Notes: generated by a model from the sequence alone, not told the origin. A stretch of 6,491 nucleotides of DNA from Saprospiraceae bacterium (GCA_014379065.1 JACMMM010000546.1:1-6491), one strand, 5' to 3'. Shown: positions 1 to 6,471, counted from the first letter of the stretch. Made by a program: numbers and translations.

Positions 1-284
1 CGACCCAGCCCAAATGCCTGATAGAAACGTTTTTCCGGGTCTTGAACATGGTCAACGGGGAACAACTTATATTTCTTGAAAAACTTTTCGGCCATCGCCG
101 TATCGGGCGCCATGTGGACGAATACGACCTTGAAGCCATTGGTTTCAAATTTGGTCCGATGCTTCGCAATGTCACTGATAGCTTCACGACAAAAAGAACA
201 ACCAAAAAAACGCAGAAAAATCAGCATAACTGGTTGCTTCTCTGCCATTTCTGCCAGCGTTTCCCCGTTGTTGACGGAGACCAT
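1..284 (-). CDS. Redoxin / peroxiredoxin-like (AhpC/TSA-type, PRXL2/SelL-like) protein, 3' end cut by the window
   Basis: Only the first 94 codons are present; the rest lies beyond base 1. The visible part is a thioredoxin-fold N-terminus: a hydrophobic beta strand (PVMLIFLRFFG, residues 18-28), the redox motif C29-S-F-C32 followed by R-E-A, a helix, and a second strand (FKVVFVHMAP, about residues 56-65). The strand-FGCxFCRE layout is typical of the AhpC/TSA antioxidant or SelL-related peroxiredoxin-like family, whose members are thought to reduce peroxides or protein disulphides. The substrate cannot be read from this fragment. No signal peptide is visible, so the protein is probably cytoplasmic. 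I took the ATG at 284. An in-frame ATG at 317 would add 11 residues encoded partly by the heptamer array, and an in-frame TAG at 344-342 limits any further extension. No Bacteroidota-type promoter is seen just upstream, so it may be read through from mdh. Confidence 0.75.
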   Translation of the reverse strand, partial: MVSVNNGETLAEMAEKQPVMLIFLRFFGCSFCREAISDIAKHRTKFETNGFKVVFVHMAPDTAMAEKFFKKYKLFPVDHVQDPEKRFYQAFGLG

Positions 285-295
285 TTCATTCCATA

Positions 296-407
296 TTGAC
301 GGTTGACTGTTGACCATTGACTGTTGACGGTTGACCGTTGACTATTGACCGTTGACCGTTGACTTTTGACTGATGACTTTTGACCGTTGACTTTTGACCG
401 TTGACTT
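296..407 (+). repeat. Tandem heptamer array, 16 units of TTGACNN
   Basis: Sixteen contiguous 7-bp units read TTGACNN on the plus strand. Fifteen begin with exact TTGAC; the unit at 373-379 begins ATGAC. The two trailing bases in order are GG, TG, CA, TG, GG, CG, TA, CG, CG, TT, TG, TT, CG, TT, CG, TT. The last four units form a 14-bp super-unit (CG then TT) present twice. The array fills most of the gap between mdh and the redoxin gene, and it begins 12 bases upstream of the redoxin ATG chosen here. It has no spacers, so it is not a CRISPR. Units contain TGA on the plus strand, and a 7-bp period shifts the reading frame, so it is not coding as a whole. The function is unknown. Confidence 0.95.
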
Positions 408-455
408 AATCCCGTTTATGGTGGATGTAGTCAAAAGTCAAAAGTCAACGGTCAA
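380..455 (-). other. Long inverted repeat / potential hairpin in the mdh 3' untranslated region
   Basis: Bases 380-398 (TTGACCGTTGACTTTTGAC) are an exact reverse complement of 437-455. Continuing inward, 380-406 pairs with 429-455 at 25 of 27 positions, leaving a loop of 407-428 (22 nt). In the minus-strand transcript the stem starts a few bases after the mdh stop codon. It could protect the mRNA 3' end, help termination, or form a cruciform in DNA. There is no run of U after the stem and the stem is not especially G+C rich, so it is not a classical intrinsic terminator. The pairing is directly visible; the function is inference. Confidence 0.8.
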
Positions 456-462
456 TAGTTAA
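428..462 (-). repeat. Five inverted copies of the same heptamer, reaching the mdh stop codon
   Basis: Read on the minus strand, 462 down to 428 gives units TTAACTA, TTGACCG, TTGACTT, TTGACTT and TTGACTA. These are the same heptamers as at 296-407 but on the opposite strand, after a 20-bp non-repeat spacer (408-427). The first unit differs from consensus at one base (TTAAC), and the TAA stop codon of mdh (461-459) falls inside it. Confidence 0.9.
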
Positions 463-1394
463 AAGAGTTTCATCGCATCGAGTGCATCTGCGACCTCTTT
501 GACGGCTTCAGCGGATTTGTGCAACAACGCGAGTTCGTCTTTTTTCAAGCGAAGTTTTATGATCTCTTGAATGCCTTTTTTGCCCAGTTTTACTGGGGCG
601 CCCACGAAAATATCTTTCAGTTTGTATTGTCCGTTGAGGCGTACGCAACAAGGGAAAATGCGTTTTTCATCTTTCAAAATCGTGATGGCCATTTGGGCGG
701 CTGCGGCACCAGGAGCATACCAGGCAGAAGTGCCCATCAGGTTTACCAATTCTCCTCCGCCCACTTTGGTGCGCTCAAGAATAGCGTCAAGTTTGTCTTT
801 GCGAATCAATTCTGTTACTGGTATGCCGCTCACAGTGGTGTAGCGGGGCAGCGGCACCATCGTATCGCCGTGGCCGCCCATGAGCACGGCTTGAATGTCT
901 TTAGGTGATATGTCGAGCGCTTCGGCCAAGAATGCGCGATAACGGGCCGTATCGAGCACACCGGCCATGCCGATCACACGTTTGTCAGAAAGACCAGAGG
1001 CTTTCCAGCAAGCATACGTCATCACGTCGAGCGGGTTGGATACGACGATGATGATCGGGTTTTTGGTGTGCTTGAGAATGTTCTCAGTCACCGAGACCAC
1101 TATTTTGGCATTTGTGGCGATCAAGTCATCGCGGCTCATGCCGGGCTTCCGTGGGATACCTGCTGTGATGATCACAATGTCGGAACCCGCTGTAAGTGTA
1201 TAGTCGTCGCCACCAACAACACGGGTAGAGTAGCCATCAATCGGGGCTTGTTGCCACATATCAAGGGCTTTGCCTTTGGCCATATTTCCTTGAATGTCAA
1301 TGAGTACGACTTCATTCACCGCGTCTGCATGTGCCAACACATTCGCGCAAGTTGCGCCCACGTTGCCGGCGCCCACTACAGTTATTTTGCTCAT
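459..1394 (-). CDS. mdh: Malate dehydrogenase (NAD+, LDH-like type)
   Basis: A cytoplasmic TCA-cycle enzyme that interconverts malate and oxaloacetate with NAD+. The protein is 311 residues, normal for this family. The Rossmann dinucleotide motif GAGNVG is at 8-13, with D33 (LIDI) placed to bind the NAD ribose. The substrate loop GIPRKPGMSRDD carries R82 and R88; an arginine at the first of these positions is the mark of malate over lactate specificity. N120 lies in VSNPLDV. D148 and R151 (LDTARYR) and catalytic H175 (GGHGDT) complete the active site. The C-terminal stretch KLGKKGIQEI and following helix are typical of Bacteroidota enzymes. I chose the ATG at 1394 because it gives the standard start MSKITVVGAG. 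An in-frame ATG at 1412 would add six residues, and the open frame reaches 1505. A candidate promoter lies about 75 bases upstream. The stop codon overlaps the last inverted heptamer unit. Confidence 0.97.
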   Translation of the reverse strand: MSKITVVGAGNVGATCANVLAHADAVNEVVLIDIQGNMAKGKALDMWQQAPIDGYSTRVVGGDDYTLTAGSDIVIITAGIPRKPGMSRDDLIATNAKIVVSVTENILKHTKNPIIIVVSNPLDVMTYACWKASGLSDKRVIGMAGVLDTARYRAFLAEALDISPKDIQAVLMGGHGDTMVPLPRYTTVSGIPVTELIRKDKLDAILERTKVGGGELVNLMGTSAWYAPGAAAAQMAITILKDEKRIFPCCVRLNGQYKLKDIFVGAPVKLGKKGIQEIIKLRLKKDELALLHKSAEAVKEVADALDAMKLF

Positions 1395-1468
1395 TTCGTT
1401 AAGGCTTTTCATCCCGCTTAATGCTGGGATTGATTTGTTTGAAAAATTGTTCCTGATAAAATGCGCCG

Positions 1469-1500
1469 CAAAAGTAGCAAGGGCAAACGGCAAAGCGCAA
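1469..1500 (-). promoter_or_regulatory. mdh: Candidate Bacteroidota-type promoter for mdh
   Basis: On the minus strand, TACTTTTG (1476-1469) matches the Bacteroidota -7 consensus TAnnTTTG exactly. A TTG at 1500-1498 lies 21 bp upstream, close to the spacing usual for the -33 element. Transcription would start near 1462, giving a leader of roughly 70 nt before the ATG at 1394. A small bulged hairpin (TCCC-A-GC / GC-GGGA, 1412-1429) lies late in that leader. The -7 match is clear; the -33 element is short and could be chance. Confidence 0.5.
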
Positions 1501-1516
1501 GCCACTTTTCAAATAA

Positions 1517-1555
1517 TTGAGCGTGTACGAGCAAAGCGACGCAAAGGAGGCTCAA
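1517..1555 (-). terminator. Weak stem-loop downstream of the DUF4249 gene
   Basis: Just after the DUF4249 stop, the minus-strand transcript can pair TTGAGC (1555-1550) with GCTCAA (1522-1517) across a 27-nt loop. It is followed by TTATTTG, which is only mildly U-rich. The six-base stem and long loop make this a poor terminator, and the pairing may be chance. It is recorded because the gap 1395-1558 would otherwise hold only the mdh promoter. Confidence 0.2.
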
Positions 1556-1558
1556 GAC

Positions 1559-2488
1559 TTAAAAATTTGGAATCAGCACCGTATCCATCGAAACGGCATA
1601 CCCTGAAAAATTGCCGTACCCGCCTTCGATGTTGTTGAAGACCGCATCAGGGTCGCTAAAGGGCAAATTACTGCCTTGACGGGACAAAGAGAGGTGATAG
1701 CGGTAAAATTGCTCCGAAAGTGTCCGCCATTCAATAAAAATAAGCCGCGGGCGCTCCGAGGCTGGATCAAACGGGATACGCGCCAGGAGGTAGAGGGTGC
1801 GGCGGTCGTCAGCCCAGTAATTTTCATTGATGAGCACAACGGGTTCAGGGATGTCGTGAAGCAGTGAGAATGTACGGCCATCCGTCAGAAAGTTCGTGCG
1901 ACTTTCTTCTGTATATGGATCCTGAGGATCGAGAAACACCTCGGTCTCGTGGGTGAGGTTGAAAGCGAAGTAATGTCCGTCTGAGGGCATTTCTTTTACG
2001 CGGAGTTCTAGGGGAACGCGGAGTTCGCTTTGCCCATCGCTCAGTACGACCACCGAAATGTCCCCCAGCCCCAAAACGATTGGCTCTAATTCCGTCTTTT
2101 CTGGGATTTTACTGGAGGCCTGGATGGTTGGATACCCCGGTACACGCACTGAAAAAGCGTATTCTACACCCGATTTGGCCTTTTGATTTTTGTTGCTTTC
2201 CCAATAGGTTATATCCTCTATGTCGGTCGTGTTTGGTTTGAGGCGATCCCAGAACTGGCCTTTCACCGAAAGGGTTGCATCTAAATCCATAGATTGCAGG
2301 AATTCGGGTTCACTGGCGTCGTTCACTGATTTGCTGAGGGAGATTTTGACGCGAAAATTTTGACCTTCCGTAAAATGGCATACTGCGACCAATTTGGTTG
2401 GTTCCTCCGGCAGGTCAATGATTACATCACGCGCACAACGCACCGAAAGCAGGCAAACGAATATGAAAAACAAGATAATTAGACGCAT
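1559..2488 (-). CDS. DUF4249 family protein, exported and probably envelope-associated
   Basis: A 309-residue protein of unknown function. The N-terminus is a hydrophobic export signal (residues 3-16) ending SVRC18. DUF4249 proteins normally start as lipoproteins with a Cys followed by an (I/V)D-rich segment, and C18-ARDVIIDLPE fits that layout. The body is predicted to be beta-rich: a strand with LVAVCHFT (33-40), the alternating segment FRVKISLSKSV (45-55), GVEYAFSVRVPGYPTIQASSKIP (107-129), and the characteristic C-terminus with FYRYHLSLSR (261-270) and NNIEGGYGNFSGY (285-297). In other genomes DUF4249 genes often lie next to SusC/TonB-type receptors; none is visible here. The Arg just before the Cys is atypical for a lipobox, so lipidation is uncertain. 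The start is the ATG at 2488; the preceding codon is GTG (2491), which would add one residue. No clear promoter was found upstream. Confidence 0.85.
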   Translation of the reverse strand: MRLIILFFIFVCLLSVRCARDVIIDLPEEPTKLVAVCHFTEGQNFRVKISLSKSVNDASEPEFLQSMDLDATLSVKGQFWDRLKPNTTDIEDITYWESNKNQKAKSGVEYAFSVRVPGYPTIQASSKIPEKTELEPIVLGLGDISVVVLSDGQSELRVPLELRVKEMPSDGHYFAFNLTHETEVFLDPQDPYTEESRTNFLTDGRTFSLLHDIPEPVVLINENYWADDRRTLYLLARIPFDPASERPRLIFIEWRTLSEQFYRYHLSLSRQGSNLPFSDPDAVFNNIEGGYGNFSGYAVSMDTVLIPNF

Positions 2489-2552
2489 CACAGCGGGGGG
2501 GCTAGATGTAATGGAAATTAATGGCAGTAAAGATAGGGAAGTAGAGGCATCC

Positions 2553-2577
2553 AGAGAGCATATAAGCCAAGCTCTCT
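2553..2577 (-). other. Stem-loop just downstream of valS
   Basis: AGAGAGC (2577-2571 on the minus strand) pairs perfectly with GCTCTCT (2559-2553) around an 11-nt loop, starting about 15 bases after the valS stop codon. No U-run follows in the minus-strand transcript, so a Rho-independent terminator is not well supported. It could be an mRNA 3'-end or processing hairpin. The remainder of the 103-bp gap shows no other clear signal. Confidence 0.4.
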
Positions 2578-2591
2578 ATTAAACTAATCGT

Positions 2592-5261
2592 TCATAATTT
2601 CAAAAGACTCTCCTCCAAAATCTGCACCCTGGCCAAACCATCCGCCATCTTTTTGCGCTCGTTTTCCACCACCGCAGCAGGCGCGCTGCCCACAAACCGC
2701 TCATTGGAAAGTTTTCCTTCTATAGAGCGGATGAATCCGCGCTGGTATTCCAATTCGTCGGTCAATTTTTTGCGCTCGGCTTCTACGTCAATCGTTTGGT
2801 TGAGTTCAACGTAGAATTTGTCGGTGCCAGAAATAAAGGATTTGGCATTTGCCGGCTCCTCGCTAGAAAGTTCCAGAGATTCGAGCACGGCCATTTTCAT
2901 CAACATTTCGCGGAAACCTTCCTGGGCAAAAAGCGCGCGGGCCGAGTCGCTGTCTTGTACTGTGATGGATAAAGGCTCGCGCGGCTTTATATGGTTTTGA
3001 TTGCGAATATCACGGATGCCCGTAATGATGGTTTTGGCAGATTCAACTTTGGTAATCAAGGCATTGTCAAACGTCGTCGCTTTGGGATAACGCTGGACGC
3101 AAACATCGTCGCCTTCTGAACGCTCGCGGAGTTGATGCCAAATTTCCTCTGTCACAAACGGCATGTATGGGTGCAGGACAACCATAATTTGGGAATAAAT
3201 ATCCAAGGTGGCCCCGTATGTTTCACGGTCAATAGGCTGCTCGTAACCCGGTTTTATCATTTCTAAGTACCAGGCGCAGAAGTCGTCCCAGATAAAAGTG
3301 TATAGGCCAAGCAATGCCTCACTAAGCCGGAATTGCTCAAAATCGGCTTCGGCTTGTGTCAATACCTGTTGAAATTTCTGCTGTAGCCATTTAACAGCCA
3401 AAGCATTTTTCTTTATAATATCCTCGTTTTCAGCGGTATCCGTTACATCCCAGCCTTTAATCAAACGCAGGGCGTTCCAGAGTTTGTTGCAGAAGTTTCG
3501 CCCGTTCTCGCAGAGTTTGTCGTCGAACAAAATATCGCCGCCCGCCGCTGCACTCGACATGAGGCCATAACGAACGCCGTCTGCCCCAAAATCTTCGAGC
3601 AGCTGGAGCGCATCTGGAGAGTTCCCAAGCGATTTGGACATTTTGCGGCGTTGTTTGTCGCGCACCATGCCCGTAAAATATACTGCCTGAAAAGGCTTTT
3701 GCCCCCGGAATTCATAACCCGCCATGATCATCCGCGCCACCCAGAAAAAGATGATGTCCCAGCCTGTCACCAGCACACTCGTGGGGTAGTAATAAGCCAC
3801 CTCGCCATCAGGCTTGTTGAATCCGTCAAACACTGAAATGGGCCAGAGCCAAGAGGATGCCCAAGTATCGAGCACGTCTTCGTCTTGGCGCAGGTCGTTG
3901 AGGGTCAGTAGTGTATTTCCGGTTGCTGATTGCGCTTGGGTGAGGGCTTCTTCGGCAGTGGTTGCCACAAAAACATGGGTTTCCTGGCTCAAGCCTTCAC
4001 TTTTCAAGTACCAAGCAGGAATGCGCTGCCCCCACCAGAGTTGGCGCGAAATGCACCAGTCGCGGAGGTTTTCCATCCAGTTGCGATAAAGGTTCTGGAA
4101 ACTCGGCGGATAGAACTTCACTTCCTCGTCCAATACGGCTTTAAGCGCTGGGGCACCGAGCTCTTTCATCTTCACAAACCATTGAAGTGAAAGTTTGGGC
4201 TCTACCACCGTGTTGGTGCGTTCCGAACGGCCGATGTTGGTGCGGTAATCTTCAATTTTGAGCAGACAGCCGCTATGTTCCAGAAAGCCCTTCATCTGCT
4301 TGCGGGCTTCAAAACGGTCGAGACCAACGATTGGCGAGAAAGCGCATTTGTCATTGATTTTGCCGTCGTCGGCAATGGTGTCAATTACTTCGAGTTTATG
4401 GCGTTGGCCCACTTCATAGTCGTTCGGGTCGTGCGCTGGGGTGATTTTCAGCGCACCCGTACCGAATGCAATGTCCACATAGTCGTCGGCGATTATCGGG
4501 ATGGCGCGGTCAATGAGGGGGATCAAAACTTGCTTTCCGACGAGGCTCTGGTAGCGCTGGTCTTTGGGGTTCACCGCGATGGCCACATCGGCAAAAATGG
4601 TTTCCGGGCGCTGGGTTGCAATCGTCACGCCTGCACCGCCATCGGGGCTTTTGTATTGAATGTGATAGAGTTGTGCGTTTTCTTCATGGTAAATCACTTC
4701 TTCATTAGAAAGCACCGTTTTGGCTTCCGGATCCCAGTTGACCATACGGAGTCCGCGGTAAAGCTTGTCCTTTTTATAAAGGTCAATAAACACTCGGATC
4801 ACGTCAAGATAGTAGCCTTTGTCCATGGTAAAGGCCGTGCGATCCCAATCGCAGGAAGCGCCCAGTTTGCGCAATTGGTGGAGGATGATATCACCATATT
4901 TTTCCTTCCACTGGTAGGCATATTCCATGAACTGCTCTCGGGTGAGGTCTGCTTTGCGCAGTTTTTTCTCCTCCCGCAACCAATGTACCACCTTCGCTTC
5001 GGTAGCAATGCTGGCGTGATCTGTGCCGGGAACCCAACAGGCGTTTTTGCCATCGAGCCGGGCTTTTCGAATCAAAATATCCTGAATCGTATTGTTGAGC
5101 ATGTGCCCCATGTGCAGCGCCCCCGTCACGTTGGGTGGTGGGATCACGATAGTGAACGGCTCACGCTCGTCCGGCACAGAGCGGAAATAGCCCCGGCTTT
5201 CCCAATGGGCATACCAGCGTTCTTCAATTTCGGAGGGCGTGTAGTGGGCGGAAAGTTCCAT
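2592..5261 (-). CDS. valS: Valyl-tRNA synthetase (class I)
   Basis: A cytoplasmic enzyme that attaches valine to tRNA-Val using ATP. The protein is 889 residues, a normal length. The PPPNVTG segment (41-47) leads into the HIGH signature in the form HMGH (50-53), followed by GTDHASIAT (79-87). The CP1 editing domain, which hydrolyses mischarged Thr-tRNA-Val, shows TQRPETIFADVA (216-227) and GTGALKITPAHDPND (267-281), with the conserved Asp at 278. Next come WCISRQLWWGQRIPAW (402-417) and the KMSKS loop (540-544, within RRKMSKSLGN). The anticodon-binding helical domain follows, with WYLE at 664-667. A charged C-terminal coiled coil (about 826-889) is the tRNA-binding arm typical of ValRS and separates it from IleRS and LeuRS. 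The ATG at 5261 gives the start MELSAHYTPSEIEERWY. An in-frame TTG at 5279 would add six residues and overlap the upstream gene. The ATG lies one base past the dehydrogenase stop (TGATATG), suggesting co-transcription and coupled translation. Confidence 0.98.
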   Translation of the reverse strand: MELSAHYTPSEIEERWYAHWESRGYFRSVPDEREPFTIVIPPPNVTGALHMGHMLNNTIQDILIRKARLDGKNACWVPGTDHASIATEAKVVHWLREEKKLRKADLTREQFMEYAYQWKEKYGDIILHQLRKLGASCDWDRTAFTMDKGYYLDVIRVFIDLYKKDKLYRGLRMVNWDPEAKTVLSNEEVIYHEENAQLYHIQYKSPDGGAGVTIATQRPETIFADVAIAVNPKDQRYQSLVGKQVLIPLIDRAIPIIADDYVDIAFGTGALKITPAHDPNDYEVGQRHKLEVIDTIADDGKINDKCAFSPIVGLDRFEARKQMKGFLEHSGCLLKIEDYRTNIGRSERTNTVVEPKLSLQWFVKMKELGAPALKAVLDEEVKFYPPSFQNLYRNWMENLRDWCISRQLWWGQRIPAWYLKSEGLSQETHVFVATTAEEALTQAQSATGNTLLTLNDLRQDEDVLDTWASSWLWPISVFDGFNKPDGEVAYYYPTSVLVTGWDIIFFWVARMIMAGYEFRGQKPFQAVYFTGMVRDKQRRKMSKSLGNSPDALQLLEDFGADGVRYGLMSSAAAGGDILFDDKLCENGRNFCNKLWNALRLIKGWDVTDTAENEDIIKKNALAVKWLQQKFQQVLTQAEADFEQFRLSEALLGLYTFIWDDFCAWYLEMIKPGYEQPIDRETYGATLDIYSQIMVVLHPYMPFVTEEIWHQLRERSEGDDVCVQRYPKATTFDNALITKVESAKTIITGIRDIRNQNHIKPREPLSITVQDSDSARALFAQEGFREMLMKMAVLESLELSSEEPANAKSFISGTDKFYVELNQTIDVEAERKKLTDELEYQRGFIRSIEGKLSNERFVGSAPAAVVENERKKMADGLARVQILEESLLKL

Positions 5262-5262
5262 A

Positions 5263-6471
5263 TCACTTTGTTCTGGCAATGTAATTGTTCAATAGTTGGA
5301 TACTGCGATGGCCCCAAATTGGATGAAGTATTTCTCCTTTTTCCGTTGCCCATTTCAGCGCAACTTCTTGTGGGGTTTTGCTTGTAGCATCGCAGTCAGC
5401 AAGCAGTTCCAGCGTTTCGGAATAAACTTTTTCGACTTCGTCTTTTAAATCGTTTTCCAAACGCCCGTATTGTTCGTTTGCACAATTTATTATCCCCATC
5501 CGATTGATGAAAAAGTCGGGGAGGTAAATGATATTTCTTGCGTTCAACAGCTTATAATCTTCATCAAAATCTCTTAATTGATTATTGGCGGCACCAATAA
5601 CATATCTACAGTTTAATAAAGGAATTGTGTCTTTATTTAAAATACCACCAATAGCGCAGGGAGCAAAAATGTCTGATTGAATGGTATAAATCTCATTGGC
5701 AGAAACGGCTTTTACTTTATCGCCATAAGAAGCAAGCGTTTCGTACGCTTCAGCATCGGTGTCATAAACATTAAGCCTTGCACCACTTTTTAATACCAAT
5801 TCGGCTAAAGGCAATCCTACGTTTCCAAGCCCTTGTATATTGACAGTATTGCCACTCAAATCATTTTTATTCTCAAAATGCATTACTGTTGCAAGCATTG
5901 ACTTGAAAATACCTTGTGCTGTCCACCCACTGGGATTAGCACTTCCGCCAACCTCTGGAGGCAAGCAAGTTACAAAGCGGCAGACTGACAAGATAGTTAG
6001 CATATCAGTCGTTTTCGTATTCATGTCTTCCGCAGCAATGTAAATACCACCCAACGAAGCAACAAATTTCCCAAAGTTAACGAATACACTTTTTCTCAAG
6101 TCAAGATTCAAATAAATCTTGTCTTTATTCTCCATCTTGTGCTTATCAATTTCATTGAAAATATCCATCGTGAGCGGACAGATAACCGCTTTGCCACCAC
6201 CCCACCAAATTTCTGAGATTGAATTTTTATCGGTCATACCCTTGCTCAAACGCATTCCGTCCATTATTGCACCTTCTAATTTTTCATAACCTTCGTATTT
6301 CAATCTTGTTCCACCTTGGGCTTGTCCACGTTTTGTGCTATGCACAAAAATCATATAAAGACAATTTGTTTCGGTGTCAAGTCTGAAAAACATTGCTTCA
6401 TGTGTTGAAAAATCGCTCATCGCTGAAACTTCTTTCGCAAGTTCATCGAAAAGAGGATCGGAGCCTTTCAC
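5263..6471 (-). CDS. Divergent Glu/Leu/Phe/Val dehydrogenase family protein (leucine-dehydrogenase-like)
   Basis: A cytoplasmic NAD(P)-dependent amino acid dehydrogenase; the family converts amino acids reversibly to 2-oxo acids plus ammonia. The translation from the GTG at 6471 is 402 residues. The catalytic domain has QGGTR (52-56), K82 in GMTDKN, K94 in GGGK and D149 in AED, matching the substrate-binding and catalytic residues K68, K80 and D115 of leucine dehydrogenase. The Rossmann domain has GLGNVG (214-219) and a following Asp (D237), then IFAPCAIGG (268-276) and GAANNQL (293-299), both strongly leucine-dehydrogenase-like. Odd points: the K94-D149 interval is about 20 residues longer than in leucine dehydrogenase, and the usual INAGG is INRMG (322-326). 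Substrate is therefore uncertain. The start is also uncertain: the frame stays open to the window edge (6491), and an in-frame ATG at 6420 is an alternative. Sampled lines average about 37% G+C, below valS, which follows after one base. Confidence 0.85.
   Translation of the reverse strand: MKGSDPLFDELAKEVSAMSDFSTHEAMFFRLDTETNCLYMIFVHSTKRGQAQGGTRLKYEGYEKLEGAIMDGMRLSKGMTDKNSISEIWWGGGKAVICPLTMDIFNEIDKHKMENKDKIYLNLDLRKSVFVNFGKFVASLGGIYIAAEDMNTKTTDMLTILSVCRFVTCLPPEVGGSANPSGWTAQGIFKSMLATVMHFENKNDLSGNTVNIQGLGNVGLPLAELVLKSGARLNVYDTDAEAYETLASYGDKVKAVSANEIYTIQSDIFAPCAIGGILNKDTIPLLNCRYVIGAANNQLRDFDEDYKLLNARNIIYLPDFFINRMGIINCANEQYGRLENDLKDEVEKVYSETLELLADCDATSKTPQEVALKWATEKGEILHPIWGHRSIQLLNNYIARTK

Noticed and set aside
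50..56. Isolated GTCAACG at 50-56 and TTGACGG at 271-277 inside the redoxin gene as stray repeat units.
   Set aside because: Single 7-mers out of phase with the array can occur by chance, and both are ordinary codons of the redoxin frame.
296..407. TTGAC units as real -35 promoter boxes.
   Set aside because: They face the plus strand, where no gene begins downstream. Bacteroidota housekeeping promoters use a different -33/-7 consensus. Binding by some other protein remains possible.
296..464. CRISPR array or phage attachment site in the repeat region.
   Set aside because: Units are contiguous 7-mers without unique spacers, and there is no cas gene, integrase or tRNA nearby.
519..908. Plus-strand open frames opposite mdh, including one of 129 codons.
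   Set aside because: They are shadows of the mdh coding strand, have no recognisable domain, and the mdh frame is certain.
1543..1550. AAAGGAGG-like sequence on the plus strand as a ribosome binding site.
   Set aside because: It is on the strand opposite all real genes, and no supported plus-strand start follows it.
2528..2535. TATCTTTA on the minus strand as a -7 element for the DUF4249 gene.
   Set aside because: It misses the last base of TAnnTTTG, and no TTG lies at a suitable distance upstream, so it is not listed as a promoter.
4275..5387. A 370-codon open frame on the plus strand opposite valS and its junction with the dehydrogenase.
   Set aside because: It lies wholly antisense to valS, which has every expected class I motif, and to the end of the dehydrogenase. 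The translation resembles no family I know. Long antisense open frames are common opposite well-conserved genes with biased codon use.
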